Positions 43,728 through 54,162 are shown, numbered from the stretch's first letter. The stretch is DNA of 64,000 nucleotides from Staphylococcus haemolyticus (GCF_006094395.1 NZ_CP035291.1:2418001-2482000); one strand, 5' to 3'. The notes: generated by a model from the sequence alone, not told the origin. A program made the numbers and translations.

Positions 43728-44240
43728 TTAGAATGGTAAGTCATCATCACTAATATCAATCGGTCCGTTTGCGTTTGCAAATGGATTATCAGATTGTTTA
43801 TTATTTGATGAATTATTGTTATTGTAAGATGTATTTTGTCCTGATTGTTGACCACCAAATCCTTGACCGTAGTCTTGGAAATCATTGTTATTACTTTGAT
43901 TACGTTGGCCACCTTGAGCATTTTTAGGTTCAAGGAATTGAACACTATCTGCTACAACTTCAGTAACAAAGATACGACGACCTTCTTGATTTTCATAACT
44001 GCGTGATTGTATGCGACCATCAACGCCAGCTAGACTACCTTTGAATAAATAATTATTCACATTCTCTGCTTGTCTTCTAAATACAACAACATTGATGAAG
44101 TCAGCTTCGCGTTCCCCTTGAGCATTCGTGAAAGTACGATTAACTGCTAGAGTAAATGTCGCTACACTTACGCCTGAGGGAGTGGTTCTGTATTCTGGAT
44201 CTTTAGTTAAACGACCTACTAATACAACTCTGTTTATCAT
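43728..44240 (-). CDS. ssb: single-stranded DNA-binding protein
   Basis: 170 residues. The OB-fold starts [20 protein letters not shown] and continues through about residue 105, then a Gln/Asn/Gly-rich linker and the acidic tip ISDDDLPF that recruits repair proteins. Chromosomal housekeeping SSB, in the classic rpsF-ssb-rpsR order. Confidence 0.98.
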   Translation of the reverse strand: MINRVVLVGRLTKDPEYRTTPSGVSVATFTLAVNRTFTNAQGEREADFINVVVFRRQAENVNNYLFKGSLAGVDGRIQSRSYENQEGRRIFVTEVVADSVQFLEPKNAQGGQRNQSNNNDFQDYGQGFGGQQSGQNTSYNNNNSSNNKQSDNPFANANGPIDISDDDLPF

Positions 44241-44261
44241 TAAAACGCCCCCATTAATTTA

Positions 44262-44558
44262 TTACTTATCTTGGTCTTCACGGATAACGATATAACGGAT
44301 GATATCGTCACTGATTTTAGCTAAACGTTGGAATTCGTCTGTGGCTCTGTTGTTATCAGTTTTAATGCGTACGATGTTATAGAAACCTTCTTTGAAATCT
44401 TCAATTTCATAAGCAAGACGGCGTTTACCCCAGTCTTTTTCTTCTAAAACTTCTGATCCTTCTGAAGCTAAGATACCGTTGAAGCGTTCAACAACTGCTT
44501 TTTTAGCATCTTCTTCAATGTTTGGACGTACGACATACATAATTTCATATGTTCTCAT
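44262..44558 (-). CDS. rpsF: 30S ribosomal protein S6
   Basis: 98 residues, [20 protein letters not shown] at the N-terminus, [20 protein letters not shown] in the middle; standard length. First gene of the operon; its mRNA leader (44574-44617) carries the S6:S18 binding fold for feedback control. AAGGAGG ribosome site. Confidence 0.98.
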   Translation of the reverse strand: MRTYEIMYVVRPNIEEDAKKAVVERFNGILASEGSEVLEEKDWGKRRLAYEIEDFKEGFYNIVRIKTDNNRATDEFQRLAKISDDIIRYIVIREDQDK

Positions 44559-44573
44559 TTTATACTTGCACCT

Positions 44574-44617
44574 CCTTGTGGTCTATGCGGCCTATCGAAT
44601 ACTAACGATAAGCAAGG
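44574..44617 (-). promoter_or_regulatory. S6:S18-binding autoregulatory leader of rpsF
   Basis: Minus strand: CCTTG and CAAGG close an outer stem, TATCG and CGATA form the inner stem, and the internal bulge carries CCGCATAGACCA. This is the conserved rpsF leader motif with an exposed CCG that mimics the rRNA site. The 3' arm joins the AAGGAGG ribosome site, so binding would block translation. Confidence 0.75.
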
Positions 44618-44644
44618 AATAATTTTCATTACTCACAATCAAGA

Positions 44645-44673
44645 ATTATAGCACAGAGTATTACTTTTTACAA
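44645..44673 (-). promoter_or_regulatory. SigA promoter of rpsF-ssb-rpsR
   Basis: Minus strand: TTGTAA (44673-44668), 17-base spacer, TATAAT (44650-44645) preceded by TGC. Confidence 0.8.
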
Positions 44674-44848
44674 TATATTTTATTCAGCATCAGTTCCGCT
44701 AATTTACATTGTTTATAATCTTATTTTTCAACATATGTGTCGTGTCAATTATAAAGTTGCGAATCATTAGTTTTTGTACTACCATCACAACTGCATTTTG
44801 CATATTAATATTATTTTTAAAAAATAAAATATCTAAAGGAGAGCTCAA

Positions 44849-45655
44849 ATGTTCAAGAAAACAACATCATCTATTGCATGTTTAACTATTATGGCGACTT
44901 CTATAGGTGCGTTAAATGCAAACGCTTCTGAACAGACTGAAGGTAGCCAAAAAGGAACGATGGGGTATGGATATCAAAAATATCTAAAAAATCATCCCAA
45001 TGAACAAAGCAACGCTACTAGTAACCGTTCAACCTTTTCAACAAAATCTAAAGTAATCACAACACAAAATGGCGATCGTGTGTTAGATATTTCAGAATGG
45101 CAAGGAAACTTAACGGATTCGCAAGTTAAACAACTAAAAAAAGATTATAATTTCATCATTATCAGAGGTCAATATGGTTCTGAATATGTTGATCAATGTT
45201 TGGAGAATAATTCAGCTTTATTAGATAAAAATAATATGAAATTCGGCGTCTATTCATATAGCCTGTATGAAAATGCTGATGATGCTCGAAATGAAGCTCA
45301 AACGCTTTATAGTCGTGCACCTAAAGCTTCATTCTATGTAAATGATTTTGAACAAAATTCAATCACTTCTGGTGATGCTGACACTGCTACAAAAGCTTGG
45401 GCTGATGAAATGAAACAACTTGCAGGGAATAAAAAAGTATTATTTTATTCTTATGAGAACTTTATGACCAACAACGTTCCGAATGCTGTAAGTGCCTATG
45501 ATGGTTATTGGTTAGCAGCTTATCAAGAGCAAGAACCTAATAGAGAGAAAGTTTTATGGCAATACACAGATAGTTACTATGCCCCTGAACTAAACCAAAA
45601 CGTTGATGCTAATTACATAGATGCGAATGTTACTGCTGATTGGTTTACTAGTTAA
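44849..45655 (+). CDS. secreted GH25 (lysozyme-like) protein
   Basis: 268 residues with a Sec signal peptide (cleavage near NANASEQ) and a Ser/Asn-rich linker of about 45 residues, then a glycoside hydrolase family 25 domain. The strand VLDISEWQG carries the first Asp, and FYVNDFEQN carries the catalytic Asp-x-Glu. WQYTDSYYAPELNQNVDANY is the usual C-terminal signature. It probably cleaves peptidoglycan glycan strands. GGAGAG ribosome site. Monocistronic. Confidence 0.85.
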   Translation: MFKKTTSSIACLTIMATSIGALNANASEQTEGSQKGTMGYGYQKYLKNHPNEQSNATSNRSTFSTKSKVITTQNGDRVLDISEWQGNLTDSQVKQLKKDYNFIIIRGQYGSEYVDQCLENNSALLDKNNMKFGVYSYSLYENADDARNEAQTLYSRAPKASFYVNDFEQNSITSGDADTATKAWADEMKQLAGNKKVLFYSYENFMTNNVPNAVSAYDGYWLAAYQEQEPNREKVLWQYTDSYYAPELNQNVDANYIDANVTADWFTS

Positions 45656-45720
45656 AAAATTTATACATAACACTTTATTTTTACGAACACTTGTTCTATA
45701 ATATAGTCGAGGTGTAAAAC

Positions 45721-45912
45721 ATGCAATTAGATTTAGATTGGAATAAAGATTTTCAAGAATTTCAAGAAGTCTTAAATTGCGGTATCAATCCAGAATGGTT
45801 ATATTGTGCGAAAGCCAATATGATTCTTGAACCTGCATACACTGGAGAAGGTAAACAGTTTTTTAGCACCAAAGATATTATTGAAGCAAGTAAAGTTATA
45901 CCGTTCTTTTAA
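45721..45912 (+). CDS. small conserved hypothetical protein
   Basis: 63 residues, MQLDLDWNKDFQEFQEVLNC, acidic and soluble, with a single Cys pair-like spacing (LNCG, YCAK). Ribosome site GAGGTG 7 bases upstream. Probably real, given its conserved place between the GH25 gene and ychF; no function known. Confidence 0.6.
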   Translation: MQLDLDWNKDFQEFQEVLNCGINPEWLYCAKANMILEPAYTGEGKQFFSTKDIIEASKVIPFF

Positions 45913-45935
45913 GATATAATGAAATAAACAATATA

Positions 45936-46002
45936 AAAAAAGCAATGTAAGTCTCCTGTCATTCAAGCCAAGCGAAACTTACATTGCTTTTTATTTTTTT
46001 AT
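45936..46002. terminator. bidirectional terminator
   Basis: AAAAAGCAATGTAAGT pairs with ACTTACATTGCTTTTT around a 24-base loop; T-runs on both sides. Serves the convergent small gene and ychF. Confidence 0.85.
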
Positions 46003-46053
46003 CAAATATTTAATTTTTACTATGCATATCGCTATAATAATTGGATGTGATTA

Positions 46054-47151
46054 TTAAACGTTAAATCTAAAGTGAACGATATCGCCATCTTGCATAATAT
46101 ATTCTTTACCTTCTAAACGTTGTTTACCCGCTTCTTTAGCACCTTGTTCGCCGCCATGCTCAACATAGTCATCATAACTTGTCACTTCGGCACGGATAAA
46201 TCCACGTTCAAAGTCAGTGTGAATAATACCTGCACATTGTGGTGCTGTCATACCTTGTCTGAACGTCCAAGCACGCACTTCTTGTACACCTGCAGTAAAG
46301 TATGTTGATAAACCTAATAAATCATATGTTGTTCTGATAAGTACGTCTAGTCCTGGTTCTTCAATGCCTAAATCTTCTAAGAACATTTCTCTATCTTCGT
46401 CATCTAATGTAGCGATTTCTTCTTCGATTTTTGCACTAATAACGATAACTTCAGAATCTTCTTTTGCTGCATATTCTCGAATTGCTTTTACTTTATCGTT
46501 ATCTTCATCACCAATCTCGTCTTCTCCAACATTGGCAATATATAACATTTTCTTAGACGTTAGTAATTGTGCTTGGTTAACGTATCTTTGATCTTCTTCA
46601 TTGAAGTCTAAGCTACGTACAGGATCGCCATTTTCAAGTGCTTCTTTGATTCTAGATAGAATTCTCATTTCCATTTCAGCAGTTTTATCTTTTTGACGCG
46701 CCATTTTTTCAATTCGAGGCAAACGTTTTTCAACTGATTCTAAGTCTGCTAATACTAATTCCATATTAATAACTTCAATATCGTCTAAAGGATTTACGCG
46801 TCCTGATACGTGCGTTACATTTTCATCATCAAATGCACGTACAACTTGGCAAATTGCATCTACTTCACGAATATGTGAAAGGAATTTGTTTCCTAAACCT
46901 TCACCTTTAGAAGCACCTTTAACAATACCTGCAATATCAGTAAACTCAAAAGTTGTAGGAATAGTTTTTTTAGGTTTAACCATTTCTGTTAATTTATTTA
47001 AACGTGAATCTGGCACCTCTACGATACCTACGTTTGGATCAATTGTTGCGAATGGATAGTTAGCGGCTAATGCTCCCGCTTTTGTTATTGCATTAAATAA
47101 TGTAGATTTACCTACGTTCGGCAATCCTACGATTCCTGCTGTTAAAGCCAT
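46054..47151 (-). CDS. ychF: redox-regulated ATPase YchF (OLA1 family)
   Basis: 365-residue P-loop protein of the Obg-related group that prefers ATP. G1 is GLPNVGKSTLFNAI, G3 DIAGIVKGASKGEGLGNKFL, and the non-canonical G4 is NVGE. It ends in a TGS-like domain (GDIVHFRFNV). Ribosome-associated and linked to stress and translation control. First of a conserved block with DUF951 and mscS on the same strand. Confidence 0.96.
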   Translation of the reverse strand: MALTAGIVGLPNVGKSTLFNAITKAGALAANYPFATIDPNVGIVEVPDSRLNKLTEMVKPKKTIPTTFEFTDIAGIVKGASKGEGLGNKFLSHIREVDAICQVVRAFDDENVTHVSGRVNPLDDIEVINMELVLADLESVEKRLPRIEKMARQKDKTAEMEMRILSRIKEALENGDPVRSLDFNEEDQRYVNQAQLLTSKKMLYIANVGEDEIGDEDNDKVKAIREYAAKEDSEVIVISAKIEEEIATLDDEDREMFLEDLGIEEPGLDVLIRTTYDLLGLSTYFTAGVQEVRAWTFRQGMTAPQCAGIIHTDFERGFIRAEVTSYDDYVEHGGEQGAKEAGKQRLEGKEYIMQDGDIVHFRFNV

Positions 47152-47162
47152 TAATCATTCTC

Positions 47163-47366
47163 CTAACCTTCAGTATCTTGATTTGATACTAATATTTTCT
47201 TTAATTTTTTATTGAACGTTTGACGTGGAATCATAATACTTCGTTGACAATTCTCACATTTGATGCGAATATCAGCACCCATACGAATAATTTTAAATCG
47301 ATTAGTTCCACATGCATGTTGCTTTTTCATTTCTACTATATCATTTATTCCATAATTTGACGTCAT
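47163..47366 (-). CDS. DUF951 protein (YyzM-like)
   Basis: 67 residues starting MTSNYGINDIVEMKKQHACG; the start at 47366 has GAGGGG upstream. A small beta-barrel-like protein with HACG and CENC, a likely zinc-binding set, then SIMIPRQTFNKKLKKIL. Found next to ychF and mscS/parB in many Firmicutes; function unknown, probably nucleic acid or ribosome related. Confidence 0.88.
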   Translation of the reverse strand: MTSNYGINDIVEMKKQHACGTNRFKIIRMGADIRIKCENCQRSIMIPRQTFNKKLKKILVSNQDTEG

Positions 47367-47387
47367 GAAATTACCCCTCAATAATAA

Positions 47388-48269
47388 TTAAGATTTGCCT
47401 TGTTGATTATTATTTTTAATATAAATTGGTTGTGGTAATTTAATACCTTCTTGAACAAATACTCTTTGAATTTCTTTACGTAATATTCTTGAGCCGGATA
47501 CCCCTTCACCTGGAATAGTTTCAGCAGATATTCTAAACGTTACTTTAGTTTCATCCAACGAATCAATACCTTCTACGACTGGATCAGTGATAAATAAGTA
47601 ATATTTGCTACGCATTGCAGTAAATAGTTTATTTAGACGCTTTTCTACCTTGTCTAAGTTTTCTTCTACAGATACCGGAATTTCTACTATAGAGAAACCA
47701 TTAGTAATAGAGAAATTAGTAATTTCTCCCATACTACCATTCGGTAAAATCGTTAATTCACCAGTGATTGTGTTAATTCGTGTTGATCTTAAGCCAATAG
47801 ATTTTACTGTTCCTTCTGCTACTGTTGTACCACCGCTATTGATTTTAACATAATCGCCAACGTCAAATTGATTTTCAAATATAATAAAGAAACCAGTGAT
47901 GATATCTTTAACAATCGTTTGAGCACCGAAACCAACAGCTAAACCGACAACACCGGCACTGGCGATGATACCTTCAACACTAATTCCAAATTTACTTAAG
48001 ATAGTAGTAATCACAATGAACCAAACAATGTAGCTCACTACGTTTTGCACAAGCGAAATAAGCGTTCGAGAACGTTTCTTATTACCTTTGCTACTGCGAT
48101 TTTGAATTTTAAATGCTTGTTCAATTACTTTGTTTAATATTGCTATGACGATAAGTGCAACAATAATATATATGATAATTAGTGCTATTTTAATAGATAA
48201 ATTTTCATATGTTTCTATTTTAGTTAAAGGTTCAAATAATGAAGACAATACATTTTTGACCTGATTCAT
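47388..48269 (-). CDS. mscS: small-conductance mechanosensitive channel
   Basis: 293 residues. Three N-terminal helices, the pore helix VGLAVGFGAQTIVKDIITGF, then the beta domain FDVGDYVKINSGGTTVAEGT and the C-terminal alpha/beta vestibule. Releases solutes under hypo-osmotic shock. The gene follows parB in the same direction, separated by 180 bases with two small hairpins. Confidence 0.93.
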   Translation of the reverse strand: MNQVKNVLSSLFEPLTKIETYENLSIKIALIIIYIIVALIVIAILNKVIEQAFKIQNRSSKGNKKRSRTLISLVQNVVSYIVWFIVITTILSKFGISVEGIIASAGVVGLAVGFGAQTIVKDIITGFFIIFENQFDVGDYVKINSGGTTVAEGTVKSIGLRSTRINTITGELTILPNGSMGEITNFSITNGFSIVEIPVSVEENLDKVEKRLNKLFTAMRSKYYLFITDPVVEGIDSLDETKVTFRISAETIPGEGVSGSRILRKEIQRVFVQEGIKLPQPIYIKNNNQQGKS

Positions 48270-48383
48270 GTAATAGTAACCTCCCTATTCAACTTTTCTA
48301 TAATTAAATTATTATACTCATTTATTGCGCAATATGTATCCGTCTTAAGCTTTATTTTATTACTTATTTCCTTGGCAAAGCCT

Positions 48384-48430
48384 AAGATGTAACACATCTT
48401 AACTCACTCTTTCATAGAGTATCACTCTAT
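48384..48430. repeat. two short tandem hairpins between parB and mscS
   Basis: AAGATGT-AAC-ACATCTT (48384-48400) and ATAGAGT-ATC-ACTCTAT (48414-48430): two perfect 7-bp stems with 3-base loops, 13 bases apart. No T-run. Possibly mRNA processing or stability elements. Confidence 0.5.
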
Positions 48431-48449
48431 CAATACGATTGATTACGTA

Positions 48450-49289
48450 TCATACTTCGTCATTGAGTTTTTGAATGAGTCGTTTAAATTCTTCTTCTGT
48501 TTTGAATTCAAATGTTATTTTACCTATATTCTTGCTAGTTGAAATGTCTACTTTAGACCCAAACTTTTCTTTTAGTCGACGTTCTTGCTTTTGAATAAAC
48601 ATAGGTTTTATTTGCGTTGTTGCTTTGCTTTTTTTAGACTGCCCACCGTCTTGTAATTCATTTACAACCTGTTCAAGATATCTAACACTCCAATTTTCAC
48701 GTATGGCTTGTTGGCTTATCTTTTTCATCATAGTGACATCTTTAATGCCTAACAACGTGCGTCCATGTGCACTAGATAACGCACCTTCTTTGACTTGATT
48801 CGAAATATCTTTGGGTAAATTTAGCAATCTTAGCATATTTGCGATATATGGTCGTGATTTGCCTAGTCGTTCCGCTACTTTTTGTTGTGTTAATCCTAAA
48901 TCATTCATGAGGCGCTGGTAACTTTCAGCTTCTTCAATGGCATTGAGATCTTCTCTTTGTAAATTCTCGATAATTGCTAATTCCATCATGTCAGAATCGG
49001 ACAATTCTTTAATAATGGCAGGTATCTCGGTTAACCCTGCTAATTGAGATGCTCTAAATCGTCTTTCGCCAACAACTATATAGTAGCCCTGTACAGTCTG
49101 ACACAATACAATGGGCTGTAATACACCATGAGTTTGTATTGACATTGCTAAATCACTTAATCTATCATCGTCAAATGTTTTACGAGGTTGATATGGATTG
49201 GCTTTAATTTTAGAAAGATCAATTTTTTGAATTTGTTCATTTTGACTTATCGCCAATCGCTCATCTTGATTATGACTCACTATTTTCAC
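48450..49289 (-). CDS. parB: chromosome partition protein ParB/Spo0J
   Basis: 279 residues. The N-terminal CTP-binding ParB domain (IKANPYQPRKTFDDDRL, GYYIVVGERRFRASQLAGLT with the box II arginines, ELAIIENLQREDLNAIEEA) is followed by an HTH (LTQQKVAERLGKSRPYIANM) and a C-terminal dimer domain. Binds parS and loads SMC near the origin. No parA/soj lies beside it, as in other staphylococci. Noc, its paralogue, is the only alternative. Confidence 0.9.
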   Translation of the reverse strand: MKIVSHNQDERLAISQNEQIQKIDLSKIKANPYQPRKTFDDDRLSDLAMSIQTHGVLQPIVLCQTVQGYYIVVGERRFRASQLAGLTEIPAIIKELSDSDMMELAIIENLQREDLNAIEEAESYQRLMNDLGLTQQKVAERLGKSRPYIANMLRLLNLPKDISNQVKEGALSSAHGRTLLGIKDVTMMKKISQQAIRENWSVRYLEQVVNELQDGGQSKKSKATTQIKPMFIQKQERRLKEKFGSKVDISTSKNIGKITFEFKTEEEFKRLIQKLNDEV

Positions 49290-49544
49290 CCCTCTAAGCC
49301 ATTATTAATATCGTATTTGGATCATTATCTAAGAACTCGTCTTTTGTAATCACAGCAAACCAACTTATTTTTACATTATAAATTCAATGGCACGCATTTT
49401 TTAGTACTTATTTATTTTAAAAAATATAGAATAGGTTTAACAAGTAAATTAGACAAATGAAATGAAAAAATTAAATTTTTTTATGTAGAAATATCGCTAT
49501 ATTATCAATACTTTAAGCGTTTTCTGAATTACCTTTATAATCTT

Positions 49545-49559
49545 AATTTTCAGAAAAGT
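49545..49559. promoter_or_regulatory. CodY box upstream of metICFE
   Basis: AATTTTCAGAAAAGT matches the CodY consensus AATTTTCWGAAAATT at 14 of 15 positions and ends 2 bases before the -35 element. CodY would repress the met operon when branched-chain amino acids and GTP are plentiful. Confidence 0.8.
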
Positions 49560-49561
49560 TA

Positions 49562-49590
49562 TTGACAAATGTAATTTAGGTCTGTAAGCT
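49562..49590 (+). promoter_or_regulatory. promoter of metICFE
   Basis: -35 TTGACA (49562-49567), 17-base spacer, -10 TAAGCT (49585-49590). The long leader starts a few bases later. Confidence 0.65.
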
Positions 49591-49596
49591 ATGAAT

Positions 49597-50066
49597 TAAC
49601 TTAAAAAAACACAAATTACACACTGTAATAAGGAAAGTAGAACTTACACTGCTAATACAGAGAGTCTCCAAAGCTGAGAAGAGACATTGAAAGAAAGTTT
49701 GAAAATGGCCTTTGAGTGTTGATGCCAATACGAGGTGTCAACGGGTTCGCCCGTTATAGCGATACAGTATTAACATTTATTGTTTAATGGCGTACTGGAA
49801 TTCTAGACGTCGCTAATCATCGTTAATACTCATTTACTTATAATCAAGTTAAATGAGTTTTTTAATGTGAACCTTTCATTCGACTAAAGTGTCACATAAC
49901 GATTAAATTAGCGTCCACTATCTCAGTACACTTTTATTCACAAAATGGCGTACTGTTTGAGGTTACTTTAGCAATAAAGTAATAAATAAAGGTGGTACCG
50001 CGAAACAGGCTTTCGTCCTTTACATCCGATGCATATCGGGTTTAAAGGACGGGAGCTTTTTTTATT
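49597..50066 (+). promoter_or_regulatory. methionine T-box riboswitch leader
   Basis: A roughly 470-nt leader. AAAGGTGGTACCGCG (49988-50002) is the T-box sequence that pairs with the acceptor end of uncharged tRNA. The terminator GTCCTTTA/TAAAGGAC with a T-run follows (50015-50064). In Stem I, GAAAATGGCCTTTGAG (49701 on) has the usual flanks of a specifier loop, putting an ATG specifier at 49705-49707. That is consistent with tRNA-Met control known for staphylococcal met operons. Confidence 0.9.
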
Positions 50067-50094
50067 GGACAAAAAATTGAATGGAGGATTTGAC

Positions 50095-51198
50095 ATGAAA
50101 GATACTCAATTAGCACAAATATCATTAACTAAAGATATTACTGGCGCAATAGCCAACCCTATCTATTTGTCTACTGCATATCAACATCCTCACCTTGGTC
50201 AGTCAACAGGCTATGATTATACAAGAACAAAGAATCCAACACGTTCTGCATTTGAAGAATCCTTTGCGAAATTAGAAGGAGGTATTGCTTCATTTGCCAC
50301 TTCAAGTGGCATGGCTGCAGTACAACTCATATGTAACTTGTTTCAACCAGGTGATGAAATATTAGTCGCTTTCGACTTATATGGTGGTACATTTAGATTA
50401 TTTGACTTTTATGAAAAACAATATGGTATCAAATTTAAATATGTTGATTTCCTAAATTATGAAGAAGTTGTTAACGCTATTACGCCCAATACAAAGGCAC
50501 TTTTCATAGAACCTATTTCGAATCCACAAATGATCGAAATTGACGTTGACCCTTATTACATCTTAAGTCAACAGCATAATCTATTAACAATTATCGACAA
50601 CACGTTTTTAACACCTTATTTATCAACGCCTTTAGAAGACGGTGCAGACATTGTACTCCATTCAGCAACTAAATATATTGGCGGTCACAATGATGTATTA
50701 GCTGGGGTTGTAACTGTTAAAGATGGATCATTAGCTGAGCAACTTGGACAATTGCATAACATGATTGGAGCAACATTGTCTCCTATCGATAGTTATTTAT
50801 TACAACGTGGTTTAAAAACATTACATTTACGTATTGAACGGTCAGAGGCAAACGCTAAAAAGTTAGCCGAGCGATGTAAAGTTTCTAGTGCTATAGACGA
50901 AGTGCTGTACAGTGGTAAAACGGGCATGCTGAGTTTACGTCTAAATAAAGACTTTAGCGTTGCTAAATTTTTGGAAAATTTAGAAATCTGTATCTTCGCA
51001 GAAAGTCTAGGTGGAACAGAAACATTCATTACTTTCCCATACACACAAACGCATGTCGATATGCCGGATGAAGAAAAAGATAAACGTGGCATAGATGAAC
51101 ACCTTATACGCTTATCCATTGGTATTGAAGATTATAACGACATTGAGTCAGATATTTTACGAGCATTGGAGAATTCTAAAGTAGGAGTGATTTCATGA
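50095..51198 (+). CDS. metI: cystathionine gamma-synthase / O-acetylhomoserine thiolyase
   Basis: PLP enzyme of the Cys/Met metabolism family, 367 residues, first step of homocysteine formation. The start ATG 50095 has GGAGGA upstream; the frame opens earlier only inside the terminator. Motifs: YDYTRTKNPTR, the PLP-phosphate ATSSGMAA, IEPISNPQM, and the PLP lysine in LHSATKYIGGH. Overlaps metC by 4 bases. Confidence 0.94.
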   Translation: MKDTQLAQISLTKDITGAIANPIYLSTAYQHPHLGQSTGYDYTRTKNPTRSAFEESFAKLEGGIASFATSSGMAAVQLICNLFQPGDEILVAFDLYGGTFRLFDFYEKQYGIKFKYVDFLNYEEVVNAITPNTKALFIEPISNPQMIEIDVDPYYILSQQHNLLTIIDNTFLTPYLSTPLEDGADIVLHSATKYIGGHNDVLAGVVTVKDGSLAEQLGQLHNMIGATLSPIDSYLLQRGLKTLHLRIERSEANAKKLAERCKVSSAIDEVLYSGKTGMLSLRLNKDFSVAKFLENLEICIFAESLGGTETFITFPYTQTHVDMPDEEKDKRGIDEHLIRLSIGIEDYNDIESDILRALENSKVGVIS

Positions 51199-52370
51199 GC
51201 TTATCAAAAGAAACCGAAGTTATTTTTGATGAACACAGAGGTGTAGATTACGATTCAGCAAACCCACCACTTTATGACTCTTCAACATTTCATCAAAAGG
51301 TGCTTGGTGGCAATGCAAAATTTGATTATGCCAGAAGCGGCAATCCAAACCGCCAACTTCTTGAAGAGAAATTAGCGAAACTTGAAGGAGGACAATATGC
51401 ATTTGCGTACGCCTCAGGTATCGCAGCAATTTCAGCGGTATTACTAACATTAAAAGCAAATGATCACGTCATTCTTCCTGATGATGTATACGGTGGTACA
51501 TTCAGACTTACAGAACAAATTTTAAATCGCTTTGATATTCAATTTACGACTGTTAATGCTACACAACCTAAAGAAATTGAGCGTGCGATTCAGCCGAATA
51601 CCAAACTCATCTACGTTGAAACACCATCCAATCCTTGTTTCAAAATTACAGATATACGTGCAGTAGCGGCGATTGCTAAGCGTCATCACTTACTTTTAGC
51701 AGTAGATAACACATTTATGACACCGTTGGGTCAATCACCACTTGCACTTGGCGCTGATATTGTGGTTCATTCAGCTACTAAATTTTTAGGTGGCCACAGC
51801 GATATTATCGCAGGCGCTGCCATTACAAATCGTAAAGACGTCGCTGATGCATTATATCTTTTACAGAATGGTACGGGCACTGCATTGTCAGCGCATGATA
51901 GTTGGACATTAGCCAAACACTTAAAAACATTACCTGTGCGGTTTAAACAATCAACATCAAATGCGGAGAAACTTGTAGCATTTTTAAAAGAAAGAGAAGA
52001 AATTGCCGAAGTATATTATCCAGGAAACAGTTCATTACACTTATCACAGGCAAATAGCGGTGGTGCCGTGATTGGATTCCGATTAAAAGATGAAACGAAA
52101 GCACAAGACTTTGTAGATGCTTTAACTTTACCCTTAGTTTCAGTAAGTCTTGGGGGTGTAGAAACGATATTATCTCATCCGGCCACAATGTCACATGCTG
52201 CTGTTCCTGAAGATGTTCGAAATGAACGTGGCATTACCTTTGGCTTATTCCGATTAAGCGTAGGTCTAGAACAACCTCAAGAATTAATTGCTGACCTCAA
52301 CTACGCATTAAAGGAGGCTTTCAATGAGTCGATTATTGAATCAATTACAGAACAACGTTTTAGTAGCTGA
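51195..52370 (+). CDS. metC: cystathionine beta-lyase
   Basis: 391 residues, second PLP enzyme of the same family, converting cystathionine to homocysteine. FDYARSGNPNR, FAYASGIAA, VETPSNPC and the PLP lysine in VHSATKFLGGHSD are intact. The last 47 bases overlap the start of metF, whose ribosome site (AAAGGAGG) is inside metC. The pair with metI probably arose by duplication. Confidence 0.94.
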   Translation: MSLSKETEVIFDEHRGVDYDSANPPLYDSSTFHQKVLGGNAKFDYARSGNPNRQLLEEKLAKLEGGQYAFAYASGIAAISAVLLTLKANDHVILPDDVYGGTFRLTEQILNRFDIQFTTVNATQPKEIERAIQPNTKLIYVETPSNPCFKITDIRAVAAIAKRHHLLLAVDNTFMTPLGQSPLALGADIVVHSATKFLGGHSDIIAGAAITNRKDVADALYLLQNGTGTALSAHDSWTLAKHLKTLPVRFKQSTSNAEKLVAFLKEREEIAEVYYPGNSSLHLSQANSGGAVIGFRLKDETKAQDFVDALTLPLVSVSLGGVETILSHPATMSHAAVPEDVRNERGITFGLFRLSVGLEQPQELIADLNYALKEAFNESIIESITEQRFSS

Positions 52371-54162
52371 CGGTGCAATGGGAACAATTCTCTATTCAGA
52401 GGGTTTAGATACATGTCCAGAAGCTTATAACTTAACACATCCAGAAAAAGTAGAGTCTATACATCGTTCTTATATAGAGGCCGGTGCCGATATTATCCAG
52501 ACCAACACGTATGGTGCTAACTTTGAAAAGCTAAGACGCTTTGGCTTGGAACATAAAGTAAAGGACATTCATAAGGCAGCTGTAGCCATCGCAAAACGTG
52601 CCGCACGACCTGATACTTTCATACTTGGCACAGTAGGTGGTTTCAGAAGTTTACAGCAAGAGGAATTGCCTTTGTCCACCATTCAGTATCACGCTGAAAA
52701 TCAAATCGATACACTCGTTGAAGAAGGTGTCGATGGGTTATTATTCGAAACTTACTACGACTTAGAAGAACTGACAAATATTGTTACAACAACACGTCGT
52801 AAATACGATATACCTATCATCGCGCAATTGACCGCTTCAAATACGAATTACTTAGTCGATGGTACTGAAATCAATAAAGCTTTACAGCAATTAGTTGCTT
52901 GTGGCGCCAATGTTGTTGGATTAAATTGCCATCACGGTCCACACCATATGCAACGCTCATTTTCACATATTGAGTTACCAGAAACGGCTTACTTATCATG
53001 CTATCCAAACGCAAGTTTACTGGATATTGAGAATAGCGAATTTAAGTATAGCGATAATGCACAATATTTCGGAGATGTCGCACAAGAACTTATTAATGAG
53101 GGTGTGAGATTAATTGGAGGATGTTGTGGCACAACACCACAACACATTGCATATATCAAATCATCTGTAAAAGATTTAAAGCCTGTTAAAAATAAAAACG
53201 TCATTCCGATCAATCGTCAGACAAATCGAGCAGTCACACATACGTATAAACATAATTTAACAACAAAAGTTAAAAACGGACCAACAGTTATTGTCGAACT
53301 CGATACACCTAAACATTTAGATACAGATCTCTTCTTTGAGAATATTGGCAAACTTGACGAAGCGAACATTGATGCTGTTACCCTCGCTGACAATTCACTT
53401 GCTACTGTACGTGTTAGCAATATCGCTGCAGCGAGCATCATACGCCAACGTTATAACATTGAACCCCTCGTGCATATTACATGTCGAGATCGTAATTTGA
53501 TTGGCTTGCAATCACACTTACTTGGCTTATCGCTTATTGGCGTTAATGAAATTTTAGCGATTACAGGTGACCCTTCAAAAGTAGGCCACCTACCCGGTGC
53601 CACGAATGTCTACGACGTAAATTCAAAAGGATTAACCGAATTAGCATTAAGATTCAATCAAGGTATTAATACTGATGGTGATGCGCTGAAGAAACATACA
53701 AACTTCAACATCGCTGGTGCATTTGACCCTAATGTACGCAAACTTGACGGTGCAGTAAAACGCCTTGAGAAAAAAGTAGCTGCCGGTATGAATTACTTCA
53801 TTACACAACCTGTGTATAGCAAAGAAAAAATTAAAGAAGTATATGAGGCGACGAAACATCTTAATGTCCCTCTATTTATAGGTATCATGCCTATCGCAAG
53901 CTATAACAACGCACTTTTCCTACATAACGAAGTGCCTGGTATTAAAATGTCTGAAGACGTATTAAGCCAATTTAAAGCAGTAAAAGATGATAAAGAAAAA
54001 ACAAAAGCATTAAGTTTGAGACTTTCTAAAGAATTGATTGATACAGTGCATGAGTATTTCAATGGTTTATATATTATCACACCATTCCAACGTATCGATT
54101 ATTCATTAGAACTCGCAGCATATTCTAAAGCAATTACCCAAAACAAGGAGGCAATATCATGA
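52324..54162 (+). CDS. metF: bifunctional homocysteine S-methyltransferase / methylenetetrahydrofolate reductase
   Basis: 612 residues, a fusion. Residues 1-290 are a homocysteine methyltransferase domain: [25 protein letters not shown] and the zinc cysteines in [11 protein letters not shown]. Residues 325-605 are a methylenetetrahydrofolate reductase domain with [30 protein letters not shown] and [10 protein letters not shown]. It supplies the methyl donor for MetE. The same fusion is standard in staphylococcal met operons. Confidence 0.93.
   Translation: MSRLLNQLQNNVLVADGAMGTILYSEGLDTCPEAYNLTHPEKVESIHRSYIEAGADIIQTNTYGANFEKLRRFGLEHKVKDIHKAAVAIAKRAARPDTFILGTVGGFRSLQQEELPLSTIQYHAENQIDTLVEEGVDGLLFETYYDLEELTNIVTTTRRKYDIPIIAQLTASNTNYLVDGTEINKALQQLVACGANVVGLNCHHGPHHMQRSFSHIELPETAYLSCYPNASLLDIENSEFKYSDNAQYFGDVAQELINEGVRLIGGCCGTTPQHIAYIKSSVKDLKPVKNKNVIPINRQTNRAVTHTYKHNLTTKVKNGPTVIVELDTPKHLDTDLFFENIGKLDEANIDAVTLADNSLATVRVSNIAAASIIRQRYNIEPLVHITCRDRNLIGLQSHLLGLSLIGVNEILAITGDPSKVGHLPGATNVYDVNSKGLTELALRFNQGINTDGDALKKHTNFNIAGAFDPNVRKLDGAVKRLEKKVAAGMNYFITQPVYSKEKIKEVYEATKHLNVPLFIGIMPIASYNNALFLHNEVPGIKMSEDVLSQFKAVKDDKEKTKALSLRLSKELIDTVHEYFNGLYIITPFQRIDYSLELAAYSKAITQNKEAIS

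Noticed and set aside
43709-43945. 78-codon frame overlapping ssb
   Set aside because: Shadow of the well-supported ssb gene in another frame.
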